Translations under genes and position numbers: made by a program
Assembly: GCF_001590905.1 (NCBI RefSeq)
Contig: NZ_BCTT01000010.1
Location: 62,001-126,000 of the forward strand
Length of the DNA: 64,000 nucleotides
Direction: 5' to 3'
From: Serratia grimesii NBRC 13537
Lineage (GTDB): Bacteria > Pseudomonadota > Gammaproteobacteria > Enterobacterales > Enterobacteriaceae
In this document: positions 19,192 to 29,993 of the stretch, in pieces
Layout: each line of letters opens with the position of its first letter
Position numbering within the stretch: position 1 is the stretch's first letter
The notes under the pieces: generated by a model
Told to the model about the DNA's origin: nothing
What the model saw: the letters and a program-made list of their open reading frames with translations, nothing else
Databases searched by the model: none

Positions 19192-19929
19192 TCAATTATT
19201 GTTTTTAAACTCATCGGGTGTTACCCGTAACGCTGCCAGATTACCCACACCGACGCTAGGCCATAAAAAACCTTGCAGCCCAAAAACGCCAGCATGTCTG
19301 AGCTTATTAAAGTATTCCTCTTTCTCTATTCCTCCGACGATCACCCCCTTACACAGCAGATTGATATTTTTTAATAGCGAGTCAATGACCACGTCATATC
19401 CCTGATGGGTAAACAACTGCCAGTAAAAACGCTTGTCAATTTTCACATAGTCGAACAAACCATCATACAATGCGGTCAATGTTGCCTGACCAGAACCAAA
19501 ATCATCCAACCACAGCGAAAACCTCTCGCTAAGCTGGTAGATTTTTTCATTGTTTTTACCTGCCGAAAGATTTGGAAAACCTTCACTGATTTCAAAGGCA
19601 ATAAATGGCCATTTCCTGATGCGTTCGCACAGTTGATCATCAGTGAGAATCAGATCGACAAGAGTTTCTTCGATATTAAGCGTCAACAACACGTTGTTTT
19701 CGGCAAACCAGGATGCATTCTGTTCTGCCAATTTCAATTGCTCATTAAATAACTCAATCCTTTGCTCAGCGGTCAATAAATTAATCCCAATGTCAGCCGG
19801 CATAGCCAAATCACCGTCCAGACTATTAAAACGGTTCAAGATTTCTACCGCTAACAGCCTGCCCTCCATTGAGTAAACAGGTTGAAAAACATAGCTACTA
19901 ATAAAGTCAGCTTCGAATTGGATTTTCAT
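19192..19929 (-). CDS. ydiV: EAL-domain protein, YdiV/RflP-like
   Basis: This 245-residue protein is a stand-alone EAL domain. Its place beside selO, nlpC and btuCED is that of E. coli ydiV (rflP), whose product is a degenerate EAL protein that binds FlhD and blocks flagellar gene activation. Here the c-di-GMP phosphodiesterase residues look intact: Glu29 in EIL, Asn85 in TLNIEE, Glu113 in FEISE, Asp142-Asp143 in LDDFGSG, Lys163 in VKID, the glutamate of GGIEKEEY and the glutamine of LQGFLW. It may therefore be an active phosphodiesterase, an FlhDC regulator, or both. The ribosome-binding site is weak. Confidence 0.8.
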   Translation of the reverse strand: MKIQFEADFISSYVFQPVYSMEGRLLAVEILNRFNSLDGDLAMPADIGINLLTAEQRIELFNEQLKLAEQNASWFAENNVLLTLNIEETLVDLILTDDQLCERIRKWPFIAFEISEGFPNLSAGKNNEKIYQLSERFSLWLDDFGSGQATLTALYDGLFDYVKIDKRFYWQLFTHQGYDVVIDSLLKNINLLCKGVIVGGIEKEEYFNKLRHAGVFGLQGFLWPSVGVGNLAALRVTPDEFKNNN

Positions 19930-20440
19930 TTCAATGCCACAGGCTGAATGGCGAGCACCTCATCGTATATCAATATATTTTATCGATCAATCCCTCTGAG
20001 ATTAATCGGAAATATCAATGCACTTCTCCATAACTTATCATTTAATTGATAGATTAAAGCTATATTCAGGTGTTAATGGACTGAAACAAAAACAATTTGG
20101 CTTAAGGGAAAACCCGAGCATTACACCCGAACCAAAGCGATATTTAGCTTAAGTGATATAGTCACGCTGAAAATTTGACTTATTATCATTGTTTTAATTA
20201 AAGAAAATCCTAACAATGGCAATCTATTAACAGGGTATAAAACCTGCATAAGCACAAACAGCACACAAACTGATTAAATTTAATTACGCATCAATTTCGC
20301 CCGTTATTCCTTGCATTGAAACTGTAAAAAAATGCCACCTTGATTTCTAAGAAATCTATGCTACCCCAGTGTTTTAACTGCATTTTTTAGCAAGGAAGGG
20401 ATAACGGAAGACAGTATCCCCTTCTTTCTGGCATAAAAAA
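19930..20440. other. AT-rich gap between ydiV and lplA without a recognised gene
   Basis: About 510 bases of low-GC sequence. No frame of note, tRNA or repeat family was seen. It probably holds the ydiV promoter on the minus strand. An imperfect stem (GAAGGGATA with TATCCCCTTC, about 20395-20427) lies at the lplA end. Confidence 0.5.
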
Positions 20441-20460
20441 GGGATGAGTTGCCTCATCCC
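20441..20460 (-). terminator. Intrinsic terminator of nlpC-lplA
   Basis: GGGATGAG and CTCATCCC form a perfect eight-base stem with a four-base loop. On the minus strand TTTTTT follows, the classic intrinsic form. Confidence 0.9.
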
Positions 20461-20481
20461 AGAAGATTCAGAACCTGAATG

Positions 20482-21495
20482 TTATTTAATCGTCTCTACC
20501 AGCCATTGCCGCAGCTCGGCCAATTCAGTCCCCTGTTCTGGGAACTGGGTAATCAGACTGTCACAGCAAGCTGCCAGTGCATCACTACGGTAGGCACAGC
20601 CAATCAGCATTTCGGCTAAACGTTGTAATGGTGCCGGGCTAAGGCTGTCGGTAAAGATTTGCGCCCGACAGATGAGCCCCTTTTCTACGTCAAAGAAGAT
20701 ATCTACCCCGCCCCAGACAAAACGTTCATTCAGCAAATGGCTAAACGCCGGCGCTTTGCCAAAATTCCATTCCCAACTGCTTTGTTTGGCGAACTGCGCG
20801 GCAAAATCCGGCAGGTTGGGATAAACATCAGGTGAGATGATCTCCGCCGAGACAGTCTCTCCATAGTAATCAAAGAACGCCTGAGTCACGGCGTCACACA
20901 CTTGCTCATGGCTGATACCGGGTTGAAACTCGGACAAATTGGCAACGCGAGAACGCACGGACGTGATGCCTTTAGCCTGCAATTTTTTCGGGTCCGGATT
21001 AAGGTAGTCCGCCAAGCGATTAAGATCGGCGTTCAGCAATAACGTACCGTGGTGGAACCCGCGATCCTGCGTTTCTCGGTAGGCCGAACCGGAGATTTTG
21101 CGCACGCCGTCTGCGGTCTCGATCACCAGATCATTACGCCCGGATGCGGTGGCGGAAATACCCAGCTGTGCCAACGCCTGCAAAATAATCCCGGTGGAGA
21201 CCGTCTTATCGTAATCGGGTTTGCCCGCCATAAAGGTAAAGCAGGTATTCCCCAGATCGTGAAATACCGCGCCGCCGCCGCTGCTACGACGAGCCAGGCG
21301 AATGCCGTCCTGCTCCATCCTGCGGGTATTGCACTCTTTCCACGGGTTTTGTGACTGGCCAATGACCACTGTTTCGGCGTTGCGCCATAAGAACAGAATT
21401 TTCTGCGTCGTCATTTCGCGGAATATACATTCTTCCACAGCCAGATTGAACCAAGGATCGTAAGAATCGGAAATCAGTAAGCGTAAACGTGTCAT
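20482..21495 (-). CDS. lplA: Lipoate-protein ligase A
   Basis: LplA activates free lipoate with ATP and attaches it to lysines of the 2-oxoacid dehydrogenase and glycine-cleavage proteins. I start it at ATG 21495 ([19 protein letters not shown]), giving 337 residues against 338 in E. coli; the frame upstream adds 14 non-family residues. The lipoyl-AMP site [12 protein letters not shown] and the catalytic-lysine segment [10 protein letters not shown] are intact, as is the C-terminal accessory domain ([16 protein letters not shown]). It follows nlpC by 57 bases on the same strand, probably as one transcript, and ends at a strong terminator. Confidence 0.96.
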   Translation of the reverse strand: MTRLRLLISDSYDPWFNLAVEECIFREMTTQKILFLWRNAETVVIGQSQNPWKECNTRRMEQDGIRLARRSSGGGAVFHDLGNTCFTFMAGKPDYDKTVSTGIILQALAQLGISATASGRNDLVIETADGVRKISGSAYRETQDRGFHHGTLLLNADLNRLADYLNPDPKKLQAKGITSVRSRVANLSEFQPGISHEQVCDAVTQAFFDYYGETVSAEIISPDVYPNLPDFAAQFAKQSSWEWNFGKAPAFSHLLNERFVWGGVDIFFDVEKGLICRAQIFTDSLSPAPLQRLAEMLIGCAYRSDALAACCDSLITQFPEQGTELAELRQWLVETIK

Positions 21496-21552
21496 GGCGG
21501 TCACCGTTAAATACGTGATACCACCATGATACACCAAATCAAAGAGTTAAGA

Positions 21553-22017
21553 CTAAATGCGGCGAGCTTGCCAGTAGGCTTTCTTCCAATACACGTTGTC
21601 CAGTGACGAGCGCATCACGCCCCGGCTGGTGGACGCGTGTATGAACTGATCGTTCGTATCATAAATACCCACGTGCAAACCGTTCTCGCCAGCACCTGTT
21701 TTGAAAAAGACCAAATCGCCCGGCATTAGCTCATCACGAGACACTTTGGTACCCAGAGACGTTTGCTCTGCTGTGGAGCGAGGTAATTGCATATCGAAAC
21801 GGTCGCGGAAGGTGCGATAGACGAACCCGGAGCAATCCACGCCCCCCCGATCCACCCCACCGTAACGATAAGGTGCACCATACCATTGGCGCAGCTGCTC
21901 ATTTAACTGAGCCACCACCACAATGGAGTCCGCCAACCGGCCGCTTGGAGGCGGTGCATGGCTGCTGCAACCAGCCAGTATTAAACTGGCGAGTAAAAAC
22001 CAAATACGCATCCGCAT
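21553..22017 (-). CDS. nlpC: NlpC/P60-family lipoprotein
   Basis: This 154-residue outer-membrane lipoprotein belongs to the NlpC/P60 cysteine peptidase family, which cleaves peptide bonds in peptidoglycan stems. The lipobox is LAGC (Cys16). The catalytic cysteine is in VDCSGFVYRTF, the first histidine in GLHVGIYD and the second in FIHAS, all present. Length matches E. coli NlpC (154). It lies between arnF and lplA on the same strand. An imperfect C-rich hairpin (22127-22139) separates it from arnF. Confidence 0.94.
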   Translation of the reverse strand: MRMRIWFLLASLILAGCSSHAPPPSGRLADSIVVVAQLNEQLRQWYGAPYRYGGVDRGGVDCSGFVYRTFRDRFDMQLPRSTAEQTSLGTKVSRDELMPGDLVFFKTGAGENGLHVGIYDTNDQFIHASTSRGVMRSSLDNVYWKKAYWQARRI

Positions 22018-22190
22018 AATATCCCTTCATTGAACACGCTGCCGCATCATGCCGTCCGGTAAAGCATACCGCCTGCGAGGCAAAGCTGGCACCACGTAAG
22101 GAGATCGCTATTTTGGGCTAATTTATCCCCCACCGGGGGAAAAAGGCAAGCGCTGTGAAGGAGATAATCGTATTAGCGGCAGTTTTTGTG

Positions 22191-22583
22191 TTATTGGGGC
22201 GTTTTTACCTTGGTCTGGCTGTTAATCAACCACACGCCAAACAGGATAAACAACGTACCCAATGTTTTCAGTAAGGTGGCCGATTCGTTAAACCATGGCA
22301 AAATCACCGCTGCCAGGTAGACCAATGCATAACTGACACTCAGCAATGGATAAGCGCGGTTAAGGGGCAAATGATGGAGCGCGAAGAACCAGCATAGCAT
22401 CGACAATGCATAGCCAAAGATACCGCCACTGACCGCCAGAAGCGGTAGCCAATATTGACTAAACAAACTGAGAGTAACATCAGCAAATGACATCAGTGGG
22501 ATCTGCGACATCCCCCATTTCATTAACAGCTGTGCCAGCGTAACCAGCAATACGCTGGCAGCGCCCCAGGCATAACCTCTCAT
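22191..22583 (-). CDS. arnF: 4-amino-4-deoxy-L-arabinose-phosphoundecaprenol flippase subunit ArnF
   Basis: This small EamA/SMR-type membrane protein of 130 residues has four hydrophobic segments. With ArnE it flips L-Ara4N-phosphoundecaprenol across the inner membrane. I start it at ATG 22583 ([23 protein letters not shown]), which overlaps the arnE stop by four bases; the upstream frame belongs to arnE shadow sequence. The motif [19 protein letters not shown] is the family block. It is the last gene of the arn operon. Confidence 0.93.
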   Translation of the reverse strand: MRGYAWGAASVLLVTLAQLLMKWGMSQIPLMSFADVTLSLFSQYWLPLLAVSGGIFGYALSMLCWFFALHHLPLNRAYPLLSVSYALVYLAAVILPWFNESATLLKTLGTLFILFGVWLINSQTKVKTPQ

Positions 22584-22927
22584 GGATTTATACTCATCAG
22601 CAGGATCCCCAGCATAATCGAACCTACACCACACCAATGCCGTACGGTAGTCGGTTCTTTAAACAACCAGCGGGCGGCAAGCGTCACCAGCACAAAGTTC
22701 AGGCTGAGTGTCGGATAGGCCAAACTGAGCGGCAAACGTTGCAATACGTTAAGCCACACCGCCATACCTAGCCCCAACAGCAATACCGCCAGTGCCAGCC
22801 AACGCAGCGTTGGCCCCCGCCTGACGGCGGGAGCTAACTGCCAGCACTGAGCGGCCTGTTTCTGGCACAGCTGCCCACCACAGGTGAGCAAGCTGACCAC
22901 AATGACCAACAGATAGCCGATGATCAT
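22580..22927 (-). CDS. arnE: Flippase subunit ArnE
   Basis: This 115-residue protein with four membrane segments is the partner of Arn[26 protein letters not shown] parallels the ArnF block, consistent with the paired small-multidrug-resistance-like architecture. It overlaps arnT by four bases upstream and arnF by four bases downstream, so stoichiometric coupled translation is likely. Confidence 0.92.
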   Translation of the reverse strand: MIIGYLLVIVVSLLTCGGQLCQKQAAQCWQLAPAVRRGPTLRWLALAVLLLGLGMAVWLNVLQRLPLSLAYPTLSLNFVLVTLAARWLFKEPTTVRHWCGVGSIMLGILLMSINP

Positions 22928-24591
22928 GGCTGCTGTTGGTACCAGAACAATGCCAGACGATTCATTACCTGCACCTTATCTGCTATCGGCAGATTTTGCT
23001 GGTCAATGCTTTCGCCTCGGGACAACTGCAAGACCAGTGAAACATCACCCTGCTTGCGTGCCTGAGCCAACCACTGCGGGAAATCAGCATCGCTGATGAA
23101 ATGGCTACGCGCATCTGCGTAGTCCAACCCATAGGAAACTTCGCCCTTCTGGTTAAACATCAGCACATCACTGCGCTTCAATTCCCAGGCCAAACCCGCA
23201 GCCACGCCAACGCTATCAGTCAACACATAGCGACTGTGGCTTAACTCAGCCATATTGGCCTGCGCGAAGTTTTGCGGCAATTTGGAGTCAGTGACCTGTT
23301 GTGGGATAGCATAACCAATCAGCAGGCACAGCAGCAACGGACAAGCCGCCGCCCAGCTCCAGCGTTTTGCGTTATTACGCACCGATACGACAGCAAACAA
23401 CAACCAACCGGCAAAGGCGATAATGCCGATGACGATCTTCGGCCACTCTTGTGCGGTAAACAAATGCACTTTAGGCAACAACCCGGAGCCCAGAACCACC
23501 AGCGCCAAGATGCCGATCAATCCAAATAACCCGTTTAATACGGCGTTAACCTTGAAGACCTTACTGCGCAGTGCCGCCACGCAATCTTCAGCATAAGCCG
23601 CCATTAACAGCGCCATCGGCGCCATGCATGGCAGAATATAGGTTGGCAATTTGCCCTTGGCAATGCTGAAGAAGATCAACGGCATCATCACCCAACTCAG
23701 CAAGAAGAACAGTTCAGGTCGTTGAACCCGTTCACGCCAGCCTTTGAGCAGCGCCCCCGGCAAGAGTGCCAGCCATGGCAATACGGCGGCCATCAGAATC
23801 GGGATGTAATACCAGAATGGTGCTTTGTGCTGGGCGTTGTCTTCAACGAAACGCTGAATATGTTCAACCCAGAAGAAGTAATTCCAGAAGTCCGGCTCAC
23901 GTTGAGCAATGGCCAGCGCCCAAGGCAAGCTCAGCAGTACCGCAACCACGATCGCCACAGGGCCATAAATCAACAGATCTTTAATCCGCCGCTGCTGAAT
24001 AACAATCGGGATCACCGCAATCACCGGCACCGCCAGTGCCAGGAAGCCCTTGGTCATAAAGCCCATTCCACAAGCTAAGCCCAGCAGCACGTAGCCACCC
24101 AGCTTGCCTTTAACCGTGGTGGATTTCAGCGTCAGGTAATAACTGACCATGGCTGCAGCCAGCCACAACGATATCATCGGATCCAATACGCTGTAGGTGC
24201 CGATGCTGAATACCAGCACCATAGACAGGAAAATCAGTACCGCCAGGCAAGCACGGTGGGCATTACGCCACATCAGCATTGCCAGTACAAACACCAGTAA
24301 CGCAGTCATGCCGGTGCTAAATACCGAACCAAAGCGCACCGCAAAGTTAGTATCACCAAACAACCATTGGCTGATGTTGTTGAACCAATAGCCGGCGACC
24401 GGTTTTTCAAAATAGCGTAGACCGAGCAAATGCGGCACGACCCAGTCGCCACGCTGCAGCATCTCTCGGCTGATTTCAGCATAGCGAGTTTCATCCGGTT
24501 GCCACAACAGGCGACCGTTGAGAGGAATCAGGTAAACCAAAGCAAAAAAAATGGCCAATAAAATGGCCCATGATCCTTTTAGCGCCTTCAT
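22924..24591 (-). CDS. arnT: Lipid A L-Ara4N transferase ArnT
   Basis: ArnT moves L-Ara4N from undecaprenyl phosphate to lipid A phosphates on the periplasmic face, giving resistance to polymyxin and cationic peptides. I start it at ATG 24591 ([20 protein letters not shown]), giving 555 residues, close to E. coli (550). It is a GT-C/PMT-family membrane enzyme with about a dozen hydrophobic segments and the conserved periplasmic-loop block [16 protein letters not shown] near the N-terminus, followed by [11 protein letters not shown]. The start overlaps arnD by four bases. Confidence 0.95.
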   Translation of the reverse strand: MKALKGSWAILLAIFFALVYLIPLNGRLLWQPDETRYAEISREMLQRGDWVVPHLLGLRYFEKPVAGYWFNNISQWLFGDTNFAVRFGSVFSTGMTALLVFVLAMLMWRNAHRACLAVLIFLSMVLVFSIGTYSVLDPMISLWLAAAMVSYYLTLKSTTVKGKLGGYVLLGLACGMGFMTKGFLALAVPVIAVIPIVIQQRRIKDLLIYGPVAIVVAVLLSLPWALAIAQREPDFWNYFFWVEHIQRFVEDNAQHKAPFWYYIPILMAAVLPWLALLPGALLKGWRERVQRPELFFLLSWVMMPLIFFSIAKGKLPTYILPCMAPMALLMAAYAEDCVAALRSKVFKVNAVLNGLFGLIGILALVVLGSGLLPKVHLFTAQEWPKIVIGIIAFAGWLLFAVVSVRNNAKRWSWAAACPLLLCLLIGYAIPQQVTDSKLPQNFAQANMAELSHSRYVLTDSVGVAAGLAWELKRSDVLMFNQKGEVSYGLDYADARSHFISDADFPQWLAQARKQGDVSLVLQLSRGESIDQQNLPIADKVQVMNRLALFWYQQQP

Positions 24592-25493
24592 GAATCGTCC
24601 TTCACATCGGTTTGACAGCCCAGCCAACCTTCGCGGCCAGGGAAAGGAGCACGCTCGACGCGGCCCAATGGCAATGAAGCCAAATCTTGGGGCAACAGTG
24701 CGCTTAACGGACAGAATTCTATGCCCTGCCGTTGCGCCCGCTGCAGTAACTGCTCAAACATCGTTGCCTGTGACATACCCTCTACTTCAGTGTGAATGGT
24801 ATACACCGGCACACCCTGATCGCTTTCAATGGCCCGCAGAATGTAATCGTTAAAGTCAGCCATACTCACTTCACTACCAATGACCTCATCAAAGGTCGGT
24901 AGCGTGACGGGGATCTGTACGGTTCCCAGGCGACCATCGCTTAGCACAGGACGGAAGGGATGCGTACCGCGGCAATCGCTGTTGTAGTGAAAACCAAAGC
25001 GCTGCTTCACTTCCAACACCCGCGTATCTGCACGCCAACCGGCAACCGCCGAACATTTAACCGGCTGACCGGTACTGGCAGCCAGTGCGTCCACACCAAG
25101 TTGAACCTGCTGCGTCAGCTCAGCCTCAGACCAGCGGCCAACTTTGGCCTGCCAACCCTGGTGATCCCAGGCATGTAACCCGACCTCATGCCCGGCCTCT
25201 GCGGTAAGTTTCATCAACGGACCCAGCCGACGGGAGATATTGCGTCCCGGCCAGGCGGTACCTGCCAGCAAAATGTCCAAGCCATACAGTGATGCAGCGT
25301 TAGAACGCAGCATTTTCCACAGGAATTTCGGACGCAAAAGGCGCCACAGATGGCGCCCCATATTGTCCGGTCCTACGCTGAAAAAGAAACTGGCCTGAAT
25401 ATTGTACTTATCGAACAACTCCAGCAACTGCGGCACCCCTTCCCGGGTGCCGCTGAAGGTATCTACATCAACTCGCAGACCGACTTTCTTCAT
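24588..25493 (-). CDS. arnD: 4-deoxy-4-formamido-L-arabinose-phosphoundecaprenol deformylase ArnD
   Basis: This 301-residue NodB-type polysaccharide deacetylase-fold protein removes the formyl group from undecaprenyl-phosphate-linked L-Ara4FN. The metal-site motifs are [14 protein letters not shown] at the N-terminus and [15 protein letters not shown] late IHTEVEGMS supplies the third conserved histidine region. It overlaps arnA upstream and arnT downstream by four bases each. Confidence 0.95.
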   Translation of the reverse strand: MKKVGLRVDVDTFSGTREGVPQLLELFDKYNIQASFFFSVGPDNMGRHLWRLLRPKFLWKMLRSNAASLYGLDILLAGTAWPGRNISRRLGPLMKLTAEAGHEVGLHAWDHQGWQAKVGRWSEAELTQQVQLGVDALAASTGQPVKCSAVAGWRADTRVLEVKQRFGFHYNSDCRGTHPFRPVLSDGRLGTVQIPVTLPTFDEVIGSEVSMADFNDYILRAIESDQGVPVYTIHTEVEGMSQATMFEQLLQRAQRQGIEFCPLSALLPQDLASLPLGRVERAPFPGREGWLGCQTDVKDDS

Positions 25494-27472
25494 GCACCGT
25501 CACCTTCCTGAACGGTTGTGCGCAAGAAGTAATCCAGCGTATCAGCAACGGTTTGCTGCATCGCGATGGTCGGCTGCCAATCCAGCAAGCGACGTGCATT
25601 CTTGATGCTTGGCGTACGGTGCTCAACGTCCTGATAACCTTTACCGTAGTAGCTGCTGCTTTCCACATCTTTGAAACCGGCAAACGGCGGGAAACGATCG
25701 CGCAGCGGGTGGTTATTGAAGCTTTCGAGCAGCATTTCTGCTAATTCGCGGATGCTGGCTTCATTGGTCGGGTTACCGATGTTAACGATCTGACCGTCAC
25801 ACAGGCCATCGCGGTTTTCGATAATACGGAACAGTGCCTCGATACCGTCGTTGATGTCAGTGAAGCAACGTTTTTGCGCCCCGCCATCCATCAATTTGAT
25901 TGGAGAACCTTCGACCAGATTGAGGATCAGCTGGGTAATGGCACGGGAAGAACCAATACGCGCGGCATCCAGGTTATCCAGACGAGGCCCCATCCAGTTA
26001 AACGGACGGAACAGTGTGAACTTCAGGCCTTCTTTGGCACCGTATGCCCAGATAACCCGATCCAGCAACTGCTTGGACACCGAGTAAATCCAGCGCTGCT
26101 TGTTGATTGGACCCACAATCAGGCGTGAGTGGTCTTCATCAAATTCCTTATCGTCACACATGCCATACACTTCGGAGGTGGACGGGAAGATAATGCGCTT
26201 ATTGTATTTCACGCAATCACGGACGATTTTCAGGTTTTCTTCAAAATCCAGCTCGAACACGCGCAGTGGGTTGCGGGTATATTCGATTGGCGTCGCAATC
26301 GCCACCAACGGCAGAACGACATCACATTTCTTAATGTGATACTCAATCCATTCGGAGTGAATGCTGATGTCACCTTCCACAAAGTGGAAACGTGGGTTAT
26401 CCAGGAAACGGCTGATAGCGTCAGAGCCGATATCCAGACCGTAAATATCGTAACGGTCATCACGCAACAGACGTTCGGTCAGGTGGTTACCGATGAAACC
26501 GTTAACGCCGAGGATCAGCACGCGTGTTCTGCGCTTCATCACTGCGTTTGGCTTAGCGGCCAGGCGCACGTCGGTGACGATACCCATTTCCTGTGCCAGA
26601 CGGCTGCCCTGCACGTACAGGCCCACATCGTTTTGGCCAGCAACAATTTCCAGTGCACCTTCACCACAGGCAATGATCAGCGGAGAAGTGCTGAGCACGG
26701 TACCCGGCTGCTTGTCATGCTGAGTATCCAGTACACGGGCGCGCCAGACGATTAATTTACGCTGACCGAGATAGCTGAAAGCACCTGGGTAAGGTTCGGT
26801 AACAGCACGCACCAGGTTGTTGATTTCCTGTGCGGATTTATGCCACAGAATTTCGCCGTCTGCCGCAGTGCGGCGACCAAAATAGCTGGCTTCGGCTTCA
26901 TTTTGCGCGGTGAAAGTGGCTGTGCCGTTTTTCAGTTTTGGCAACTCATCTTTCAGCAGTACCTGCGCTGCTTCCAATACTTTTTTGTGCAACGTCAGGG
27001 CAGTGTCATCTGCGGCGATCGCCACTTTACGTTGACCAACGATGTCACCTGCATCTGGGCGCTTGACCATTTTATGCAGCGTCGCGCCGGTTTCGGTTTC
27101 ACCATTCACCAACACCCAGTTCACTGGTGCGCGACCACGGTAGTGTGGCAGCAGTGAACCGTGCAGGTTGAAACCGCCTTTCGGTGCCAGTGACAGAAGT
27201 TCGTCGCTCAGCAGATTGCGATAATAGAATGAGAAAATAACGTCCGGCTGCATCTGACGGATACGTTCGATCCACAGCGGGTGGTTAACGTCATCCGGCG
27301 CATAAACCGGCAACTCCAATTCTGCACCCAAGCGGGCAACGGAGGAGAAGAAGTTGTTCTCACCAGGATCGTCGGTATGCGTGAATACCGCCTGAACATC
27401 ATAGCCTGCGTCAGTCAGCGCTTTCAGACCTGCGCAGCCAATATCATGGTAAGCAAATACAATAGCTTTCAT
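25490..27472 (-). CDS. arnA: Bifunctional UDP-glucuronate decarboxylase / UDP-L-Ara4N formyltransferase ArnA
   Basis: This 660-residue two-domain enzyme has the same length as E. coli ArnA. The N-terminal formyltransferase domain (about 1-300) has [19 protein letters not shown] with the catalytic Asn-His region. The C-terminal short-chain dehydrogenase/decarboxylase domain (about 315-660) has [10 protein letters not shown] for NAD binding, YSVSKQ as the YxxxK catalytic motif, and RPFNWMGPR. The ATG at 27472 shares one base with the arnC stop (TAATG). The open frame upstream lies inside arnC and is not part of the protein. Confidence 0.96.
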   Translation of the reverse strand: MKAIVFAYHDIGCAGLKALTDAGYDVQAVFTHTDDPGENNFFSSVARLGAELELPVYAPDDVNHPLWIERIRQMQPDVIFSFYYRNLLSDELLSLAPKGGFNLHGSLLPHYRGRAPVNWVLVNGETETGATLHKMVKRPDAGDIVGQRKVAIAADDTALTLHKKVLEAAQVLLKDELPKLKNGTATFTAQNEAEASYFGRRTAADGEILWHKSAQEINNLVRAVTEPYPGAFSYLGQRKLIVWRARVLDTQHDKQPGTVLSTSPLIIACGEGALEIVAGQNDVGLYVQGSRLAQEMGIVTDVRLAAKPNAVMKRRTRVLILGVNGFIGNHLTERLLRDDRYDIYGLDIGSDAISRFLDNPRFHFVEGDISIHSEWIEYHIKKCDVVLPLVAIATPIEYTRNPLRVFELDFEENLKIVRDCVKYNKRIIFPSTSEVYGMCDDKEFDEDHSRLIVGPINKQRWIYSVSKQLLDRVIWAYGAKEGLKFTLFRPFNWMGPRLDNLDAARIGSSRAITQLILNLVEGSPIKLMDGGAQKRCFTDINDGIEALFRIIENRDGLCDGQIVNIGNPTNEASIRELAEMLLESFNNHPLRDRFPPFAGFKDVESSSYYGKGYQDVEHRTPSIKNARRLLDWQPTIAMQQTVADTLDYFLRTTVQEGDGA

Positions 27473-28452
27473 TATTCTTCTTCCTGAGTATTGTGAGTCG
27501 GTTGTTCGCCGACCACTTTCTGAACAAAATAACGGGGACGAGCACGCACGTCGGTATAGATACGACCGATGTACTCTCCCAGCAGGCCCATGCCGACAAA
27601 TTGGGCGCCGATAAAGGTAAATAATACGGCAAACAGGGTGAACACCCCGCCGCCTGACCATTCAGGTCCCATAATCAAACGCAGTGCGATCAACAGCACT
27701 GCCAATACGAAACCTGAAAGAGCTATCACGCTGCCCACCACGCTGAGCAAACGCAGCGGTGTTGTTGTCAGACAGGTGATCAGGTCATACATCAGGTTAA
27801 TCAGCTTCATCAGGCTATATTTGGAATCGCCAAACTCACGCTCAGCGTGCAGTACCTCAATTTCTGTGGTGCGGCGCGCGAAGGTATTAGCCAGAATAGG
27901 GATAAAGGTACTGCGTTCGTGGCAGTTCAGCATTGCCTCGATAATATGGCGGCGGTAGGCACGTAGCATGCAACCGTAGTCCCCCATCGATTTGCCGGTA
28001 GCGCGTTGGATCATCATATTGATGATGCGCGAGGCACTTTTTCGGAACCAGGAATCCTGACGATTAGCACGTACGGTGCCCACAACGTCATAGCCTTCTT
28101 CCGCCACGCGCACTAAACGCGGGATCTCTTCTGGCGGGTTTTGCAAATCGGCATCCAGCGTAATCACCAGATCGCCGCTCACCTGATTGAAACCGGCCAT
28201 GATCGCCGAGTGCTGGCCGTAGTTACGGTTAAGCAATACAGCAATAACACAGCTGCCTGGCTGTTCAGCCGCGGCGGTCAACATGTCAGCAGAGTTGTCG
28301 CTGCTGCCGTCATCGACCAGGATAATTTCATAAGGTTGGGTCAATTGTTTACAGGCAGCACTGGTACGCTCAAGCAAAGCAGGTAAGCTTTCCTGCTCGT
28401 TGTATACCGGAATAACCACCGAAACTTTTTTTATCGGTTCAACGCGAGACAC
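27472..28452 (-). CDS. arnC: Undecaprenyl-phosphate 4-deoxy-4-formamido-L-arabinose transferase ArnC
   Basis: This GT2-family glycosyltransferase loads L-Ara4FN onto undecaprenyl phosphate. I choose GTG 28452, preceded by GGAG with seven bases between, giving 326 residues (E. coli 322) and opening [20 protein letters not shown]. Alternative starts up to 28500 lie inside arnB. DDGSSDNS and [12 protein letters not shown] form the nucleotide-sugar/metal site. Two C-terminal membrane segments are visible (about 235-255 and 270-295). It overlaps the end of arnB by 14 bases. Confidence 0.94.
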   Translation of the reverse strand: MSRVEPIKKVSVVIPVYNEQESLPALLERTSAACKQLTQPYEIILVDDGSSDNSADMLTAAAEQPGSCVIAVLLNRNYGQHSAIMAGFNQVSGDLVITLDADLQNPPEEIPRLVRVAEEGYDVVGTVRANRQDSWFRKSASRIINMMIQRATGKSMGDYGCMLRAYRRHIIEAMLNCHERSTFIPILANTFARRTTEIEVLHAEREFGDSKYSLMKLINLMYDLITCLTTTPLRLLSVVGSVIALSGFVLAVLLIALRLIMGPEWSGGGVFTLFAVLFTFIGAQFVGMGLLGEYIGRIYTDVRARPRYFVQKVVGEQPTHNTQEEE

Positions 28453-29593
28453 GTAACGACTCCACAACAGAAGACAAGGCTTTGACCACGCGATCAACAT
28501 CGTCGTCGGTCATATCAGGGAATAACGGTAAGGTACACAGGCGCGCCGAGTTCCATTCAGTATTCGGCAAGGACAGCTGCGGATAACGTTCACGGTAAAA
28601 TTTTTGGGTGTGGGCCGCGCGGAAATGCAGACCGGTACCAATACCCACTTCTTTCAAGCGTTCCATCAGCTGGTCACGGTCAATCCCACAACGCTCGGCG
28701 TCAACACGTACCATAAACAGATGCCACGCGTGGTCATGCGGGTAATCCGGCAAGCCCAACGGCAAGAAAGGCGAGCCTTCCAGCGCGGTGAGATAACGCT
28801 GCGCCAGCGCTTTGCGGCGAGCATTAAGCTGCGGTAAGCGGGCCAGTTGCACCACGGCGATGGCCGCATGAATATCAGAAAGATTGTATTTGTAGCCAGG
28901 CTCGACCACTTCGGCCTGAGGTTTGCGCCCCAGTTGCTGGCGATCAAAAGCATCAACGGCCAGGCCGTGGAATTTCAAACAACGCAGGCGATCCGCCAAT
29001 TCGTCATCGTCGGTGGCAATCAGGCCACCTTCGGCACAGGTCAGGTTTTTAATCGCGTGGAATGAGAAGATTGCCGTGCCACGTGCACCCACCCACTCAC
29101 CGTTGTAACGGGAACCTACTGCGTGGGCGGCGTCTTCAATCAGGGGAATGTTGTGACGTTGAGCCACATCGCGCAATGCATCCATTTGCAGGGGCGCGCC
29201 AGCGTAATGTACCGGAACAATAGCTTTGGTTTTTGCAGTAATTGCAGCTTCAACATCGCTGGCGCTGACCATCAGTGTATCGCGATCAACGTCAATCATG
29301 ACCGGCGTCGCACCGAGCAATTCAATCATGTTGAGGGTGGAAACCCAGGTCTGTGAGGGTGTGATAACTTCGTCGCCTGGGCCGATACCCAGAGCCATCA
29401 GGGTGATGTGCATACCGGCGGTGGCGGAACAAACAGCAATGGCATGTTTACAGCCGAAGGTAGCGCAAAACTCACTTTCCAACTGCTGATTTTGCGGCCC
29501 GGTAGTGATCCAACCTGAGCGCAATACCCTTTCTACCGCCGCGATTTCTTCATCGCCAATCGCTGGGCGTGAGAAAGGTAAAAATTGATCCAT
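28439..29593 (-). CDS. arnB: UDP-4-amino-4-deoxy-L-arabinose aminotransferase ArnB
   Basis: This 384-residue PLP-dependent DegT/DnrJ/EryC1-family aminotransferase makes UDP-L-Ara4N. I start it at ATG 29593 ([24 protein letters not shown]); a TTG seven codons earlier is in frame but adds non-family residues. The PLP-lysine block [13 protein letters not shown] and the earlier [13 protein letters not shown] and EDAAHAVGS are intact. It is the first gene of arnBCADTEF and lies about 120 bases downstream of the PmrA-type box. Confidence 0.95.
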   Translation of the reverse strand: MDQFLPFSRPAIGDEEIAAVERVLRSGWITTGPQNQQLESEFCATFGCKHAIAVCSATAGMHITLMALGIGPGDEVITPSQTWVSTLNMIELLGATPVMIDVDRDTLMVSASDVEAAITAKTKAIVPVHYAGAPLQMDALRDVAQRHNIPLIEDAAHAVGSRYNGEWVGARGTAIFSFHAIKNLTCAEGGLIATDDDELADRLRCLKFHGLAVDAFDRQQLGRKPQAEVVEPGYKYNLSDIHAAIAVVQLARLPQLNARRKALAQRYLTALEGSPFLPLGLPDYPHDHAWHLFMVRVDAERCGIDRDQLMERLKEVGIGTGLHFRAAHTQKFYRERYPQLSLPNTEWNSARLCTLPLFPDMTDDDVDRVVKALSSVVESLRVSR

Positions 29594-29713
29594 AGTTAAC
29601 CCCAAACGTATCAAACTTCTTTTAATGACACTGTAGATCTCTTTTATTTAACGAATATTAAACGCCAGAGAGAATCGTTCCTGGTGGATTAACTGCCAAT
29701 GTACGGCCGCAAG

Positions 29714-29730
29714 CTTAACTAAACCTTAAG
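29714..29730 (-). promoter_or_regulatory. PmrA (BasR) box upstream of arnB
   Basis: On the minus strand it reads CTTAAG-GTTTA-GTTAAG, two half-sites with the five-base spacer of the PmrA consensus (YTTAAK-N5-YTTAAK). Only one base departs from it (G for Y at the second half). PmrA control of arn is well known in Salmonella and Yersinia. The flanking sequence at 29740-29913 is very AT-rich and holds no gene. Confidence 0.75.
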
Positions 29731-29917
29731 ATGCGATTTATTATCAGTTAGCTATCTGATCTGCGAGGGCCATCATCATAAAATTAAATTTATTTAAAAA
29801 TCAACTTGTTATAGTTATTTGTAATTATTTATTTATTGTTTCTGAACTTAATCATCGTAGCACGTCAGCGACGGTTTTCAAGATTCGGTAGACAATTTTA
29901 AGCAAAAAGGGAAATAA

Positions 29918-29936
29918 AGCCGGTCGTTACCCGGCT
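29918..29936 (-). terminator. Terminator of btuCED
   Basis: On the minus strand AGCCGG-GTAACGA-CCGGCT is followed by TTATTTC, some 58 bases beyond the btuD stop. Confidence 0.65.
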
Positions 29937-29993
29937 ATTTATATCGGGTACGTTTAATTTTCGTTTAGAGCGAATTTTAACCATACTAATGAG

